Source of the DNA: Heterobilharzia americana
Taxonomy: Eukaryota > Platyhelminthes > Trematoda > Strigeidida > Schistosomatidae
Direction of reading: 5' to 3'
Assembly: GCA_944470555.2 (NCBI GenBank)
Contig: OX104128.1
Location: forward strand, 42,329,920 to 42,393,919
DNA length: 64,000 nucleotides
A model generated the notes under the pieces. The model did not search any database and was not told the DNA's origin. It saw only the letters and a program-made list of their open reading frames with translations. A program made the translations under genes and the position numbers. This document shows positions 62,626 through 64,000 of the stretch, piece by piece. Each line of letters begins with the position of its first letter. Position 1 is the stretch's first letter.

Positions 62626-63689
62626 TTGACACATTAAATACGCGTTGAAATTGAAAATTCTGACCAGTTACCAATTTTGTTTAACTATACGGCTTTTGGT
62701 TCTATTTTTAAATATGTAAGACTAGCCTCTAGCATTAAAAGCTAATTATTTTTGTCCGTTGTTTACTGTCAGTAGGCTGTGATTATGAATTTCAATATCA
62801 GGTGAAAATTTATGTTGGAAACTTTGATTTCCTGATTTCGTATCTAACTTTTACGCTTTAATTGATCATACAACAACTTCAGGAGCTGTAAATGGAATCT
62901 AGACTATCTATTCTCACAACGGTTACTAACATACTTTCAAAATTCAAGTGACGTTGTTTGTACTCTTACTTCAACGTAAACGCGATTTTCAAACCAACCG
63001 GTACCACCCTGATACTGACTTGTGGCTAAAGTACTGTGGCGTTGTAGAAATATTCTCACAGATCACTGAATTCAGTCATAAGGTAGCTAATTTGCAAATT
63101 ATTTACGAATTACCCGATTCACGAGCGAAAAAATCATGCACAGTTTCAGTCGCTCTTATGATATTCAACAGTATATGTCTTTAGCTCAGGAGTTTTCTGT
63201 GTAGGAGATCACACCTTGACTAGAGAGTGGTTTGCAACGGGAAGCCTGTTAATACCAAAGTTGCACTGTTGTAAAACTACCTAGCTATGAGAAATGTTCA
63301 AAAACTTCCTCGGAAACAAGAATAACGACTTTGGCACCAAACGTGAATAATCTCGGTCGAGTAGTTAGATCACTGGGATGTAGCTAGTTAAATCAACAGA
63401 TCATCGTTAGTGATATCTAACTACTCGTAGTGTTCAGTAGTGTATCCCGTGTACCTCATTCAAAGCAAATACATGATTAGCAGTGACACGCTGATGCCAC
63501 TTTCCTCATCGGAAGGGGGCAAGCAAAGATTAACCTCCAGAATGGCAAACTTCTTCCTAATCTGCAGTATTCCATTGCAAGTGGCATTATTTTTCTAGCT
63601 GAATTAAAATCAGTCAAAGCTAAACTTCTAATTTCAAAGAAGGCTATAAGTTCCAAGCTCCAAGCACATGTCTCTAAAGCTCTATGGCC
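62626..63689 (+). other. Probable GPCR intron 1 (continues past the window)
   Basis: No second GPCR exon (TM2 end, TM3, DRY) is visible up to 64000. An open frame at 62948-63184 does not look like receptor sequence. A short inverted repeat (GTAGTTAGATCAC near 63361 with GTGATATCTAACTAC near 63410) lies here. The 63477-63690 segment is less AT-rich than its surroundings, is open on both strands and may be an unrecognised repeat. Confidence 0.45.
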
Positions 63690-63870
63690 ATAACTCGGTT
63701 GTAATGAGCCGTGGAGTTTAAAACGCGCGTCCAATCCCATTTTGACTCGTCAACTGGATGCACCAGCACCCCAAGGAGTGATGTTGTTCTCACTGAGATT
63801 TGAACCCAGTACCGATCACTTCAAACGCCAAAGCGTTATCCTTGCCACCTAGTGTATAGTGTTTTGGCTT
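63690..63870 (-). repeat. Sm-alpha-like SINE, minus copy
   Basis: On the minus strand: a tRNA-like head (AACGCTTTGGCGTTTGAAG, GGGTTCAAATCTC as B box), the linker GAACAACATCACTCC, TGCATCCAG, TTGACGAG (C3 changed), a worn stem II and GCGCG. The 3' end ACTCCACGGC is diverged. It sits head to head with the next copy. Confidence 0.65.
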
Positions 63871-64000
63871 TAGAAGTGATGGGTATGATGTTTGGGTATC
63901 AGTTAGAACAACATCACTCACTGAAATGGAGATACATCCAGCTGACGAGTCCCAAATAGGACAAAAAGCGTGTTCTTGATTCCTCCATCAACCATAACCA
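63871..64000 (+). repeat. Sm-alpha-like SINE, plus copy (cut by window end)
   Basis: A damaged head, then the linker AACAACATCACTCACTG, then ATACATCCAG, CTGACGAG, TCCCAAATAGGAC, AAAA, AGCGTG and TTGATTCC. CUGANGA and stem II are intact; the GAAA box is AAAA, so G12 is lost and the ribozyme should be dead. The 3' end lies at or beyond the window border. Confidence 0.7.

Noticed and set aside
62948..63184. Frame downstream of the GPCR exon as a second exon
   Set aside because: No transmembrane character or class A motif, and no clear acceptor in the right phase.
1..64000. CRISPR array, operon or bacterial-type gene cluster
   Set aside because: No evenly spaced direct repeats and no run of bacterial-style genes. 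The sequence is eukaryotic and dominated by retroelement remains.

Overview
This is an AT-rich, gene-poor stretch of a eukaryotic nuclear genome, almost certainly from a schistosome (blood fluke) or close relative. Three kinds of evidence support this. First, there are many tRNA-derived short repeats whose tails have the layout of a type I hammerhead ribozyme, as in the Sm-alpha family of Schistosoma. Second, there are RTE-clade LINE copies resembling schistosome SR2-type elements, with short (TAA)n-like tails. Third, there are Penelope-like elements (PLEs) with GIY-YIG endonuclease remnants. The species cannot be decided from the sequence. Repeat assignments rest on recognising family motifs by eye; no search was run.

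Only one piece of a probable host gene is visible. It is the first coding exon of a rhodopsin-like GPCR at the right end (62195-62619, + strand), ending in a consensus splice donor; the rest of the gene lies outside the window. Nearly all other recognisable content is dead mobile DNA.

Layout. 1-4.1 kb: two large, nearly identical inverted repeats (312-709/1082-1484 and 3257-3603/3698-4044). 7.1-7.6 kb: an older inverted pair of the second SINE-like family. 12.7 kb: a tRNA-like SINE. 14.2-17.2 kb: RTE copy 1. 19.6-28 kb: scattered SINE relics. 28.7-29.0 kb: a probable solo LTR with a 4-bp target duplication. 32.4 kb: Sm-alpha-like SINE copies. 33.8-36.1 kb: a near-complete decayed PLE whose GIY-YIG reading frame is still open. 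38.7-41.4 kb: RTE copy 2. 42.7-44.0 kb: RTE copy 3 (minus). 46 kb: a second tRNA-like SINE. 48.7-49.2 kb: RTE 3' fragment. 49.7-50.2 kb: probable PLE amino-terminal fragment. 52.5-55.5 kb: RTE copy 4 (minus, mosaic). 56.45-57.5 kb: a second, different PLE fragment. 57.7-60.7 kb: SINEs and a (TA)n run. 62.2 kb: GPCR exon. 63.7-64 kb: a head-to-head SINE pair.

The points most worth following up are these. (a) Two palindromic structures have arms far more alike than any other repeats here, apart from the RTE 5' halves. (b) The second SINE-like family folds as a minimal type I hammerhead in several copies, one with every core position intact. (c) RTE copies share the same premature stop, so an already defective element was multiplied. 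(d) At least two distinct PLE lineages are present. I did not find a new multi-gene system.
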